Source: Mesostigma viride
Lineage: Eukaryota; Streptophyta; Mesostigmatophyceae; Mesostigmatales; Mesostigmataceae
Direction: 5' to 3'
Length of the DNA stretch: 37,486 bases
NCBI GenBank assembly: GCA_009746045.1
Contig: RPFO01001300.1
Location: 1 to 37,486 of the forward strand
Shown here: positions 9,543 through 19,855 of the stretch, piece after piece
How the letters are laid out: each line of letters opens with the position of its first letter
How positions within the stretch are numbered: position 1 is the first letter of the stretch
The notes under the pieces: model-generated
What the model was told of the DNA's origin: nothing
What the model saw: the letters and a program-made list of their open reading frames with translations, nothing else
Databases searched by the model: none
Translations under genes and position numbers: made by a program

Positions 9543-10286
9543 TCACACCCCTCTCATCGGTAGGGTCGAGGAGGGCGCGACGGTTTTTCGTTCGCCGCTG
9601 GGGGCCGCGCGGTCCAGCTGCAGTACCGCGGGGAGGTCGGGGTCGTATAATTTCTTCGCCTTTTCCAGCGCCTTCTCGTCCCCGCTGTACAGCGCTTTCC
9701 AGTAGTCGTCCCTCGCGCAACTGCCCTTGACGCAGGAGGTGCCCGTTTTATCGCAGCTGCCGAACCCTAGGCTGACGAACTTGAGCAGTTTGCACTCGGC
9801 GCTGGCTTTCGGGTCCGTGAACGCGTTGACCAAGGCCCCGATGGGCGTGTGTTTTGCCATAAAGTCCAGGGGCTTCGTCACGACGTCCGCGACCTTCCCC
9901 AGTCCCATCGCGTCCAATGCCATTCCGGCCACGTCTACCACCATGGCGGGGGCGTACGTGTTCGTGATCAGGGAGCGGTTGGCCTCGTTCGCAACGGCCC
10001 CCGCAATCGCCCGTGCTCTCGAGTTTCGCTCCTTCGTGGGTGGGGCGTTCTGTTCATCTGCGGGGACTTGGGGGGTCACGGGCGTCGTCGACCCCCCCGC
10101 CGTGGCCGCGGCGAATCGGACCTCTTCCCGCCTCTGCTGGCTGATGAACCTGGGGATCGACCCGCCGTACTGGTCTGCCCCTGACAGGAACGGGGGCTCT
10201 GCGCCCCTCCTCTGCAGCCCGGATGCCAGCATAAGGGTAAACAGCAGGAGCACGAGCGCGATGACGGCGAGATGCACACCTCGCAT
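9543..10286 (-). CDS. 247-aa protein with N-terminal membrane anchor
   Basis: ATG at 10286 is preceded by ATATGTGAGTGTATAG. Residues 5-23 form a strong hydrophobic helix after a single Arg, giving a signal anchor or uncleaved signal. The rest is soluble: a polar, Thr/Pro-rich region (40-90), an Ala/Gly/Val-rich helical stretch (92-155) and a Cys-containing segment with Cys165, 178, 185 and 190 (pattern CDKTGTSCVKGSC), possibly disulfide-bonded or metal-binding. The layout suggests a virion membrane or entry-complex-type protein, but this is inference from architecture and neighbourhood. No family is recognised. Confidence 0.7.
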   Translation of the reverse strand: MRGVHLAVIALVLLLFTLMLASGLQRRGAEPPFLSGADQYGGSIPRFISQQRREEVRFAAATAGGSTTPVTPQVPADEQNAPPTKERNSRARAIAGAVANEANRSLITNTYAPAMVVDVAGMALDAMGLGKVADVVTKPLDFMAKHTPIGALVNAFTDPKASAECKLLKFVSLGFGSCDKTGTSCVKGSCARDDYWKALYSGDEKALEKAKKLYDPDLPAVLQLDRAAPSGERKTVAPSSTLPMRGV

Positions 10287-10326
10287 TCTTTTCTGCTATA
10301 CACTCACATATAATGCGCGACGGTTC

Positions 10327-10428
10327 TCACAGAGGCGCGCAGAACGAGCAGAGGGGGTACTGCTGGAGGGACCACTTGACCTGGAACAGCTCCGGGTCGC
10401 GGTTCATTTTATCTGGGTGGCGGTTCAT
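10327..10428 (-). CDS. Possible 33-aa ORF coupled by ATGA overlap
   Basis: The frame begins MNRHPDKMNRDPELFQ and ends at 10327. Its ATG overlaps the stop of the preceding 28-aa frame as ATGA, the same coupling seen between the two genes at 12.2 kb. Its start lies in two tandem copies of GCGGTTCATTTTATC (plus strand, 10396-10434). It contains two Cys (CSFC). It is too short to judge. Confidence 0.25.
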   Translation of the reverse strand: MNRHPDKMNRDPELFQVKWSLQQYPLCSFCAPL

Positions 10429-10511
10429 TTTATCCGGTGGGTTCCTTTCGCCCTCGAGGGCGGCTTGCTCTTCTTCTTCGCGTTACTCGCGGTCGCGCGA
10501 CCCCTAGCCAT
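10425..10511 (-). pseudogene. Truncated copy of the N-terminus of the 369-aa gene
   Basis: The first 25 residues (starting MARGRATASN) are identical to the start of the gene at 10536-11645. The frame then stops after three different residues. The matching DNA covers about 76 bp. A TTATAC box lies a few bases upstream of its ATG, so it may be transcribed as a short basic peptide, or it may be a recombination scar that duplicated a gene start. Confidence 0.6.
10436..10511 (-). repeat. 76-bp direct repeat, copy 1 (copy 2 at 11570-11645)
   Basis: The two segments are nearly identical, with differences only near the ATG end, and have the same orientation. They bracket the 369-aa coding region, so unequal exchange between them would delete or amplify that gene. 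The sequence just outside the repeats differs. Confidence 0.8.
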
Positions 10512-10535
10512 CCGTATAAGAGGGGGAGCTTTTTT

Positions 10536-11645
10536 TCAGTAGCGCCTCCCGACCCTTCTCGCCCCCACCCGGTGGCCGCTACTCGCCCCCTGCCCGCCTC
10601 CTTTACCGTCGTTTAAGTAGTAAACTTTCGCGCCCATAGACTCGGCGAGCTTCCTCCGCTTCTCCCTCGACGCCTGCTCCGTGGGTGGCACCTCGCGATT
10701 TCTCCTCTCTCTCATCTCCTGGTCTTTTGCCTGCTGGACCGCCTCGTCAATCTGCCGCCTCCTCTCCAGCAGTGCCTGTTCAACCTTGTACGCTGCATAA
10801 TCGCGGGCTTCACTCTGCCCGCGATGATACCGCTCCCTCTCCTTCTTTCGAAATTGCCCGTGCTTCTCAGGCGCATTCTCTTTCATATCAGCGCGCCGCT
10901 CTTTCTTCTCGGCGGCCTCTTGCGCCCTCATGAACGCCTCTGGATCCGCCAGCCGCTGTCTCTCCCTCTCGGCCCACGCCTCTTCCCGCGCCCGCTCTCG
11001 AGCGGGCCGCCCCTCCCTCCACTCCGTGTGCCTTTGGAGCCAGGGGGGGTCGTCCGACATCAGGAAGGCCTCAAGGTCGTTCGCCCCCGCTTTCTCCGGC
11101 AGCTGCTGTTTTTGCTCCTTTTCGCGATGATACCGCTCCTTATTTCGCTCATTCCACTTATTTCGAAGCTGCCTGTACTTCTCGGGCTCTTTCTCGCGCA
11201 TTTCCGCTCTCCACTCGCGGTTGGCGGCGGCTTTTTCTGCCATTCGGAACGCTTCAGGATCCGCCAGCCGCTGTCTCTCCCTCTCGGCCCACGCCTCTTC
11301 CCGCGCCCGCTCCCGGGCGTCTCTTCCCGCCCTCCACGCCGCGTGCCTTTGGAGCCATGGGGGGTCATCCGACATCAGGAAGGCCTCCAGCTCGGCTACC
11401 GAGGAACCGGTATCCCCCGGTCCTGGTGGCGGGTCGTCCGACGTCAGGAACGCCTCCCACGAGAAACCACCCTGACCGGATCCGGCCGCGTCACCTGCGG
11501 CCTCGTGGCCGCTCGTTCTCTCCACCGGCTCGTCGTGTCCGGTATCGTGTGCGCGCACCCGGTGTCTGCGGTGGGTTCCTTTCGCCCTCGAGGGCGGCTT
11601 GCTCTTCTTCTTCGCGTTACTCGCGGTCGCGCGACCTCTCGCCAT
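10536..11645 (-). CDS. 369-aa highly charged repeat protein
   Basis: A basic N-terminus (residues 1-30: KKKSKPPSRAKG) is followed by repeats. EAFL(M/T)SDDPP occurs at residues 64-73, 87-96 and 192-201. The last two head a unit of about 90 residues (period 105) with WLQRH, then RERAREEAWAERERQRLADP, then Glu/Lys/Arg-rich helix ending in ERYHR. The C-terminal third is likewise charged and probably coiled coil. Nothing catalytic is visible. Possible roles are nucleic-acid or scaffold binding. The repetition shows internal duplication at the protein level. The start at 11645 is favoured by the identical start in the duplicated copy at 10511. No family is recognised. Confidence 0.7.
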   Translation of the reverse strand: MARGRATASNAKKKSKPPSRAKGTHRRHRVRAHDTGHDEPVERTSGHEAAGDAAGSGQGGFSWEAFLTSDDPPPGPGDTGSSVAELEAFLMSDDPPWLQRHAAWRAGRDARERAREEAWAERERQRLADPEAFRMAEKAAANREWRAEMREKEPEKYRQLRNKWNERNKERYHREKEQKQQLPEKAGANDLEAFLMSDDPPWLQRHTEWREGRPARERAREEAWAERERQRLADPEAFMRAQEAAEKKERRADMKENAPEKHGQFRKKERERYHRGQSEARDYAAYKVEQALLERRRQIDEAVQQAKDQEMRERRNREVPPTEQASREKRRKLAESMGAKVYYLNDGKGGGQGASSGHRVGARRVGRRY

Positions 11646-11675
11646 GTGTTCGATACCATGGTGGCAGTTTTTTTT

Positions 11676-12206
11676 TCAGCGGTGCTTGCACGTGAATTCC
11701 AGCACCATGGCGAACGTCTCGTCTGCCAGGTTGAGTAGGACGCGAGGGCGCTTCCCGTCTTCATCAAGTGCGGGGGGGATCTCGTAGATCTCCACCTCGA
11801 CGGACTGCACGCCCGGGAGCTCCGGGGTGAAGATGACCTTCTCGTCCATCTCGTGGGCGGGGCGGTACAGCTCCACCCCGTTGGGCATCACGAAGAAGTA
11901 CGCCTTGCCCGCCATGAAGTCCTCGGCGGTGGCGGACGTGATGTCGGGTCCGGGCGCGGCGGGCACGGCGGTCACGACCTTGTCGAGGCTCCTGTCGCCC
12001 ACCTTGACGTGCACGGCGGTGCTCAGTCCGACCCCCGCGGTGGCGGGGACATTGGCCCACACGAGGCGGCAGGAGGTGACGTCGCGGAGGGGGGACTTCA
12101 GCAGGAACACGGTGTGTCCCGCCCCGTTCGAGCCGGTCAGGAACACCTGCATCCTCTTTTCTAACCCGGCGCTGGGTCCGGTGCAGCTCGATAGCGCGTA
12201 GTTCAT
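11676..12206 (-). CDS. 176-aa probable structural protein, beta-rich
   Basis: Starts at ATG 12206 inside the stop of the upstream gene (ATGA overlap, 4 bases), so the two are probably translated from one message. The sequence alternates hydrophobic and polar residues in beta-like fashion (TVFLLKSPLRDVTSCRLVWA; EVEIYEIPP near the end) with no membrane helix and few charged runs, as in small capsid-associated or spike-like proteins. No family is recognised and the role is inferred from composition and from coupling to a membrane protein gene. A T8 run lies just beyond its stop. Confidence 0.7.
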   Translation of the reverse strand: MNYALSSCTGPSAGLEKRMQVFLTGSNGAGHTVFLLKSPLRDVTSCRLVWANVPATAGVGLSTAVHVKVGDRSLDKVVTAVPAAPGPDITSATAEDFMAGKAYFFVMPNGVELYRPAHEMDEKVIFTPELPGVQSVEVEIYEIPPALDEDGKRPRVLLNLADETFAMVLEFTCKHR

Positions 12207-12604
12207 CGGGGCTGGGGTACGATACTCTTAGGAGTCATTTTTTTCATCCACGCGTACAGGGCCAGCACGGAGAGCGCGACGACGGCGAAGGAGATGCCCA
12301 CGAGCAGCTTGATCTTGCGCGCGTCCTCTTGGGCGTCCTTGGCCAGCACGCTCTTCATCTGCGTCTCGTACGCGTACCGCTGCTCCTCCAGCGCGCGGGT
12401 GGCCTCCTCTTCCATCCCGGATCGCTGCAGCACGAGCGCGTCGTTCACTTGCGTCTCCATAGGGGCCAGGGCTCTACTTACGGCGTCGGCGGCTGCCCTC
12501 GCGGCCATGGCGGCCGTCAGACACGCCGTCGTGAGTGTGTCTTTGCACTGGGCCACGATGTCGGGTGGGTACCCGGAGGTGTCCGGCGCGGACTTATTTC
12601 CCAT
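12203..12604 (-). CDS. 133-aa myristoylation-site membrane protein
   Basis: The N-terminus MGNKSAPD fits an N-myristoylation signal (Gly2, Ser5). Residues 20-100 are an Ala/Glu/Gln-rich amphipathic helix, likely coiled coil, and residues 101-121 form one membrane helix followed by a basic tail (KKMTPK). A myristoylated protein with a C-terminal anchor recalls entry/fusion and inner-membrane virion proteins of NCLDVs such as the poxvirus L1/F9 group in layout, but no sequence signature of that family (its conserved Cys) is present. It forms a two-gene unit with the beta-rich protein downstream. Confidence 0.7.
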   Translation of the reverse strand: MGNKSAPDTSGYPPDIVAQCKDTLTTACLTAAMAARAAADAVSRALAPMETQVNDALVLQRSGMEEEATRALEEQRYAYETQMKSVLAKDAQEDARKIKLLVGISFAVVALSVLALYAWMKKMTPKSIVPQPR

Positions 12605-12644
12605 GTAGCGAGTTGTAAGGTAACGGAGGTTTTTTTGTCACGTT

Positions 12645-12699
12645 CGTCCACGTGCGGGGGTCGAACCCGCCCCGTAGTCGCCCTGACGCGACGTGGATG
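12645..12699 (-). ncRNA. Compact tRNA-like structure (acceptor + T-arm)
   Basis: On the minus strand a 9-bp closing stem (12691-12699 with 12645-12653, one G-T pair) surrounds a perfect 5-bp hairpin with a 7-base TTCGACC loop (12654-12670). This reproduces a tRNA T-arm and contains a full match to the Pol III B-box pattern GGTTCGANNCC. The space for D- and anticodon arms is only 20 bases, holding one small GC hairpin (stem GTCGC/GCGAC). A full tRNA does not fit, no A-box is seen and no T-run follows. It is either a tRNA relic or a small tRNA-like RNA. Confidence 0.4.
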
Positions 12700-12814
12700 G
12701 GGGACTTACCTGATGGGCCTGACGGGGTGGAGTTCCTGCGTGCATGCAAACGAAACGAGGTCAGTCAAACGCGAAAACAAAGAGGAGGACAGGCGGGGCT
12801 ACGCCTCAGACGCC

Positions 12815-13081
12815 TCAGAAGAACCTGATGTGTTTCGGGACACCGGTCGCCCTCGCGACCAGCGCGCGGCGAGACAGAGGGGCGACCTTCTTCTTCTTTT
12901 TCTTCCGCTGGTGACTGGCGGCCGACGCGCGGGCGGGGGCACTGGAATCGCCGAAACGGATGTGCTTGCCGCTCCACGCGGACTTGATCCGGGGGAACGT
13001 GCGGCCCGGGGCGCAGTACCCGGCGCTGGTCCTTGGCAACAGGATGCGGCGACGGTACTGGGTGCGCCCGAGCTGGGCGCA
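12815..13081 (-). pseudogene. 3' half of a viral ORF split by the retrotransposon
   Basis: This frame encodes the C-terminal end of the gene whose start is at 20866. It is Arg-rich, then has a run of six Lys (HQRKKKKKKVAP) and ends at 12815. Counting from 20866 to the insertion and on from here with one copy of the 5-bp duplication gives 576 bases, an exact multiple of three, so the ORF was open before the insertion (191 residues). The basic tail suggests nucleic-acid binding or nuclear targeting; function unknown. Confidence 0.8.
13077..13081. repeat. Target site duplication (GCGCA), left copy
   Basis: GCGCA immediately precedes the element's TG at 13082 and is repeated at 20553-20557 right after its terminal CA. 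Five bases is the usual length for LTR retrotransposon integrase. Confidence 0.95.
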
Positions 13082-13778
13082 TGTAACGACTAAAAATGTT
13101 GTGTTTGCAACAGCCTCAGTTTCAACATTGATGTGAAAAGATCTTTATACCTGGGTTGGAGTCGCGACAGATAACTTCACGTCCAGAGAAGCAATGAAGA
13201 TGGATCTTCAACAGTTAAGGGAATGAGTCCCCACCCTTGTTAGACACAACAGACAATGTTATATCCAAGTCGACTATCTGTTGAAGTTATAGTTGACTTT
13301 TAGCGAGGGTTGTTTGATTGATGAAACAAGGAATCCCTTGAATTACACCATAGCTTTAGCTTTCTTACACGCACACATGCACGGCCGCCACAATCAGTAT
13401 AAAAGTCATCGTGCACGCAGAGTCGGCTCAACCCTAACCCGAAAGAACCAATCAAAAGTGAGGATCACTCAAGGTAAGATCCTGTCCTCAGAATCCACAA
13501 CACAGCACAAGGCCAGCACTACAGAATCTCCGTGACCTGGAACCAGATCCACCAGGTACGACAGTCTTAAAGAGAATCTATGACTGGCTGAACTAAACCA
13601 TACAAAGTACCCCACGTGGATCAGGCCACGACCAATGAGGGTAGAACAATAATTCGACAGATCTCAGCAGGCCTATACTCATACGTCGAAGCCTCCTAAC
13701 TATCCAAATAATTGTCCCCAAGAACTCATGATAAGGTCACCAGTAGGAAAACTTTGGATGTAACATTTGGTTGTTACA
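13082..13778 (-). repeat. 3' LTR (left copy)
   Basis: 697 bp, beginning TGTAACGAC and ending GGTTGTTACA on the plus strand, with a short inverted end TGTAAC/GTTACA. The 80-residue open frame inside it is identical in both LTRs and is a by-product. No base differences from the other LTR were noticed. Confidence 0.95.
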
Positions 13779-13793
13779 TATCTCCCCCTCAAG
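13779..13793 (-). promoter_or_regulatory. Polypurine tract
   Basis: On the minus strand CTTGAGGGGGAGATA abuts the left LTR. This is the typical plus-strand primer position and makes the left LTR the 3' one. Confidence 0.85.
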
Positions 13794-16700
13794 ACAGGAA
13801 CTCCCAGTTCCTAGAAGCCAAGAAGAATAAACAACAACCTACACAAGAACAACACAACAATAAACAGGAAGTCCACCATCTCTTGGGACAAGCAGATGGG
13901 TTTTTACATCCCTGAAGCCAGGGCCTCCTATCTCATAAACATCTAGTCACAGGTGCTTAAGGAAGACAAGTCACATCCTTATCCACTACAAGCCCAGATA
14001 ATCACAGCAATACGGGAAGTCATCCCGTCATCATTCTGGAATTCTGGAACTCCGGACTGGAACATCAGAACTGGAATGGAGCCCCCCCCATCATCCATCC
14101 TGGAATCCCCCCCCTCACACCACAATCCAAAGCCCCCCTTTCCTTCTCAGCCCTGTTCCTCACAGGCTATACCAATCCCCATTCAGGCCACCTTGCCATT
14201 GGGTCCACACATGGGAAACTGCCCCACCACGTGGGCCAACTCTGGCCAGTTCCTGCTGACCTTCAGCACCATGCAAGTCTCAGTAGCCCCTGCCACCATC
14301 TGGACAGCATAGCGGAAGCATGCCCCAGGAGAGGAGCACCACAGACTGACTCGCCGGGTCCATCACCCAAGTAGAGGACGTCTTGTGCCTGCTCACCCCT
14401 GATCTGTACGCTCACCAGAACTGCAGAAAGGTCTTGACCACAGACCACTTAGCACCTATCAGGGCACCAGCACCCATAGTGGCATCAGACGGACCCTAAG
14501 TTCCACAGTGTACTTGGGCAACCCGGGATTGCAAAAGAGGTAGAAGTCTCCAAAGGAAAACACCTTCTGGCTGAGCTGGAGAAAGAAGGAACCAAATCAA
14601 AGTCACCCTTCTGAACTGAAACTCCAACAGCTCCCTGTAGGAAGCCTCTCCCATACTCACTGGCTGCAACTGAGTAAATGCCTCCTTCAAGGCCTCAGGT
14701 AAGGCTGCTAGCATGTCCTGCCCCTCAGTAGGCCTCATATCAAACTCAGGTCCTGGTGACAATGCATACATCCTATGCAGCAGATGAGCCACAAAAAGGG
14801 GAGCCACTCTCATACAGGCTGGTGTGCATACATGAACCACGTCTTAATCATACCAGGCATCAAGCCCTAGGTGAACAACTCCATATGTCATATGTCGGGG
14901 TACAACACAGAAGTCACTCTCCATGTGCCATCCAGGCTCAGATCCCCTCAACTATCCTCAGAAGCTGGTCACCAAGATCTGGATGTCATCTCAGCTTAGT
15001 CCCACCAAACTCCCCCAAGAGTCCATCCCACTCAACTCAGATCCCAGTCAGATTCGATGAGTCCACATGAATCCAGGAAGGAGTCAACAGGGTCAAGGCA
15101 CCTAAGCCAAACAAGGTGAGGCCACTCCAGGTTCTGGGACACCACCCTCCCTCAGCTAGAGTCCACGGGTGAAGGACAAGCCTGACATTCCCAGGGATAA
15201 CGGGTCATCCACAGGGATCCATGCCATGAATACTGACAGCTCTCACTGCTTGATCAGGGCAGGAAGCAGAGTGTCATGTAGCAAGGCTAACCCTCTATAC
15301 AGCCAACCCCCCATAATTAACTTGGGCTGCCATGCAGGGTCCAAGGCTCATCAGGTCATAGCAGGCTGGATGGATGCCAAGAATGCTCAATCCTAACACA
15401 GGGCTGGCATGAGCTTCTGCTGCAGCAAGTCCAAGGCCCGCTGACACCCGGCAGTCCACGCAAACTGGAACGAGGAAACGTCAACAGCGCCCCAGGTGGA
15501 AGTGCAGTCACCAAGAGACAGGAGCAATCCAGCAGGAAGACGTCGCCAACAGGGTCGCCTCATGAAGAGCAAGGTTATCTCAGAAGTACGCCCATGAGGC
15601 CGTGGACAGGGTTGTCTCCAGTGGGTACCCGTCAGCAGGTTGGGGAGATGCAACAAAGCACAGCCAAAATAGCCCACCGATGGCCAGCGAAACCAGGATA
15701 CCATCAGGTTCTATGAGGATAGTCAGGGATCTATGAGGAGACCCAGAAAAGATGAACTGAAATCCCAAGGTGTCTCCACGCTATGATCCTCATAGATCTC
15801 CTCCCCACCAGAACAAAATTTCCCCCCCTCCAGTCGCACCCACAGGAGTAAGAGTGAGGTAAAGCCACATCTCCTTAGTAGCTAGTACTCTCAACCCATA
15901 GCCAGTGGCTTTTTATGAGCCAAGGCACACTATTTCTCCATAAGATGCCTGGGAAACCATCCACAGCCTTGATAGGGATAGCAAAAGATCCGTAATGCCT
16001 CACCAGCATTATGAACGGTATGCCCCAACTGGTAAAGCGTAGCACACGCTACCCCATGCAAGGTTTAGACGCAGCCCAATCCCCTGCACGCCCTGCTCCC
16101 CACACAAATCCCCCTCAGCATAACTGGTAAACTGGAGACTACCAGCATGCCTAATAATTCCACCCCTCTGCGTAGAATAAGCTGTAATAATCCTGGTATC
16201 AACTTCCCAAGATTGACAGCATAACCTAGCAGGAACAAACGCCATGGAATACGCATAAGGACAGAGGCCCAGCCAACCATAGAAGGGTGGGGGAGGCCTG
16301 TCTCTCAGCCCACTGACCCACTGGTGGCCTGCAGGGTCTCTCTATAACGGCGTCCTATGCACCTCATGACTAAAGATGGGATGGGCACTACAGCAAAGTG
16401 TCCAAGACGGAGTTGCATACAGGGCAGCTTGAGAGCAAACTGAAAGCAATCACCAATCAGGCAACTGATGTGCTCAAGCTTGGCAGGGCCCCCAGCAACA
16501 ACATCACTCCCCGCAACCATCCAGGTGGCACTACCATGCAAGGTAATGTGGGCATTAGGATCGAAGGAGCCCAAGACAAGGTTGCACAAGTAGGGCAGCA
16601 TAAGGGTATGCTGGATGAGGCCATCAGTCATCAAACAGATACACCCTCAGCTTGGCAGGGCCCTAGCAAGTAGACTGAACAATGTCCCCCTAGTCAAAGC

Positions 16701-18258
16701 ATGGAAGGTAGTATCCATGTTCGTGAACCACGTAGACTGCCAAATAGTATTAATGTCAGTGTACCACGGATACTGATGCATATGAGGCAGGTTGTAAGGG
16801 TGGTAAAGGGCTGAATGGGTCCCTCAACAAACCCACACCTCTAAGCTCATGTGAGCCCCCGCCCAGCACCCAGTAGTCCAACTCCTCAATTAAGAGGCAA
16901 CGGAGTGGGCACCATTGTCATCACTGTCATGCCAAAGATTCCAGCCGGCCCCACAGTTGTAGCTCCGTTGATCCCGCCCATCATCCAACCCACAAGGACA
17001 TCCTACCCATGCAAACATGATGCCAGACCCCCCGTGCAAGCAGTCCTATTCATACAACCATCATGCTGTGCAAGCAATCAGCTCAAGGGCGGATGGTGTA
17101 CTATCAAGACAACAAGCCATCCTGGCACCATGCAAGCAAGGATAAGTCCATAGCAGGGCAAAGCAAGGGTAGGAGGTTACTCATCTGCACACGGCTGGCT
17201 TGATGTCCACCAGCAGGCAGGACCCAACACAGCGTCAGGAGCAAGCACCAGCATTACAGATACGCGTCACTTGGGCGTCCCCAAGTCACCAGAGTCCCAG
17301 CGGCCACCATGCAGTGCTTGATGAAGTCTCCACCATTGAGTGCTTGCAGTCACCACCAACAGCACTAGTCAACCACCAGGATACTCTCCAGCGTCGCCTC
17401 CATGCACCATGTCCGCCATTGACAAGTTACCAATCCCCCACTGGCCTCAAGTCCCCAATAGGCTACTGCCACCACGCCCAATCAGCGTTGGACCACCCCC
17501 ACATGTGGGTAGTCAACACAGCGGTTGCCTGACTGGACAACCAAGACTAGCTGCTTGCGCCGGTCACGCGATGGGGAAGTGACTAAGCTGCTTTAAGGAG
17601 GCCTGGAACGGACACCAATGAGCCTGGCTCCAGAAGCTGCTTGGAAGAATGACCACATGCTGTCAACTTCCCGGACTGAACGTCAATCAGCTGCCAGAAG
17701 GAGCCAGCAACCTTCACTATGGCACTCAGAAAAACTGCCTAGTAGGCAAACCACAGACTGCCAACCTGTCAAGACAGCTGACTCTAACATGGCTACTACC
17801 AAGTGCCAGGTAGCCAGAACTCCTAAGCCTAAGGAGTGACAAGGGCCTGAGGTGGTCCAACAGCCCGCACAACTGCCCAAAAGTCAAGAGAATGGGCCTA
17901 AAAGCGCCTTGCCCAGTGTCAAAAATTCTGATCTGAGAACTATATCAGATATATTCACAGATAAGAACTATGACAGCAGCCCTGGTGTCCATACTTGCTG
18001 TCCTAGTGCACCTCCTAGGCCCAACAGGGGCCATCTGCCAACAAGCAGTGGTAACCATCATGTCCTCGGAGAAGTAAATGTGTGGTCACAATGGTCTGGC
18101 GCAGGTAAGGGCCCCAACTGGCAAGTGACCCACACCCCACTTGTAAGGGGACGTTGTCAAGCAAGTGGTCCACCCCCTCTGGGAACGTGTGTCAAAGGAC
18201 ACCGTCTGGCAAGTGGGCAACCCATGCAAGAGACCCCTGGCAACTCATGGGTGCCCGT

Positions 18259-18509
18259 GTGATACCCTCCGGGGGACAACCTACTGCAGGTATCCCGATG
18301 TCCCCTGATGTGGTGGCATCTACCATGCCATATGCCTCCATGATAGCATCTGGCAACCCTTTGGCAGACCTGGGATATCCAACTCATGTGATACCCTTTT
18401 GGGGACAACCCACTGCAGGTATCCCGATGTCCCCTGATGTGGTGGCATCTACCATGCCATGTGCCTCCATGATAGCATCTGGCAACCCCTTTTGCAGACC
18501 TGTGATATC
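18259..18509. repeat. 129-bp direct tandem duplication inside the element
   Basis: A unit starting GTGATACCC at 18259 is repeated from 18388 with few differences. Shorter related duplications follow (a CCACTCCCCCGCA segment near 18510 and again near 18647). They explain the open frame on the minus strand at 18157-18891 without a real gene. Confidence 0.85.
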
Positions 18510-19842
18510 CACTCCCCCGCAGAAATTTTCTCAGGGTAACTAGACACAGCTGTCCAAGTATGATAGTGGAAACCCCGTACCTGCTGTTGTTCTGCCCTGG
18601 CATGTGTGATGCCGTCTGGAAATTACATTGCAGACAGCCAGGATGTCCACTCCCCCGCAAAAAATTGCTCAGGGTAACCAGACGTAGCTGCCACCAATCT
18701 GGACCACTCTGGACAACTCCTAGGGAGCTCGCCCTTTCCATAGTACCATGTTGATAGTGGGAACAACTCAGATGCCGTTGTTCTCCTCCCCACCAAAACC
18801 AAACCACCATCCACGTGGGAGGAACCAAAGCTCCACCTAGAACGCCTCCACTGTCATGTTGCTCAACAAGAAAAGGAAGAGTTTCCCTCACAACTGAAAT
18901 AAATGTTTGGCGACGCGTGAATTAAGAACGTGCCACAGTCCTTAAACAGCTAGGGTAGGCTGCCCATGCAAAAAGAAAGGCAGCCATGAATCCCTACTGT
19001 CCGCTCATCCGGAGCCACCCTCAAAAGACACGAGGTGTAACCTGAGCCACACCGTAACAATGTCGTCAAAGAAAAGCAGCACCGGGAAAAAAACAACCTG
19101 AGACAGCGACGTAGTCAGGCGGTCGCGGTGGTGGTCGTGCGTGCAGCCGCAACCCGGAAGCCGGGTGATAGGTGCCGTCGGCAGCAACAGTGCGTCGGCT
19201 CAGCCATAACCCGTAGCGCCATGTCAGCCTGGCGGAAAACAGAGCCGGCAGGAAAAAAAAACAGCTCCTAGCAGGATTCTGGAGCCGGACCTGCTGAGCT
19301 ACTGGACCAACACTCCGCATTGCCCTGCTCGAAACGTAGCAACACTTGCGTAATGCTAATATATAAAGATGTTTGGAGCTAGGAGGAGACTGCGGCGTCA
19401 GCAGCCACGACAGACAGGGCGGTGGTCGGACTTCAGCACGATGCGGCCAGCCAGCCGACAGCCCGTAAGTAAGTACGCTTGTCTATGAAATATTGCACGA
19501 ATCCAAATAGTTGACGTCTGGGAGTAGATGAAAAAACCCTTTCATCACCGGTCGTCCGTTGAGCTGCTAAAGATGTGGTTGCATCTTCAACTCTCTTACT
19601 TCATAACGGTGGTTGTGTCTCCGGGTTACTCATCACTCCATGGGTCGCGCATGCCGGACTGGGAAGACGTTAGAGACTTGTGAGCTCAAAGCAGCTCTCA
19701 GAGCAAGACTGTCACATAAGGATGAGTCACACTCTAAAAACTGTCCGAACACACAGCATAACGTACCCTCTCTGGGTCGGGCATGACTTTCATTGTTAAC
19801 CGTGAACTAATACTATCAAGATCACCAACACCTAGGTAGAAA

Positions 19843-19855
19843 CCTCCGATACCAA
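19843..19855 (-). promoter_or_regulatory. Primer-binding site (initiator-Met tRNA type)
   Basis: On the minus strand TGGTATCGGAG follows the right LTR after one base. It matches the common plant retrotransposon primer site TGGTATCAGAG at 10 of 11 positions. This fixes the element's direction. Confidence 0.85.

Noticed and set aside
12645-12699. A functional tRNA gene
   Set aside because: Only 20 bases separate the 3' end of the T-arm side from the acceptor 5' strand, so D and anticodon arms cannot both form.
13293-13535. 80-residue ORF present twice (also 20067-20309) as a duplicated gene
   Set aside because: Both copies are inside the LTRs and identical because the LTRs are.
18157-18891. 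244-residue frame in the retrotransposon as a gag candidate
   Set aside because: It is built from the 129-bp duplication and shows no gag zinc knuckle (C-x2-C-x4-H-x4-C).
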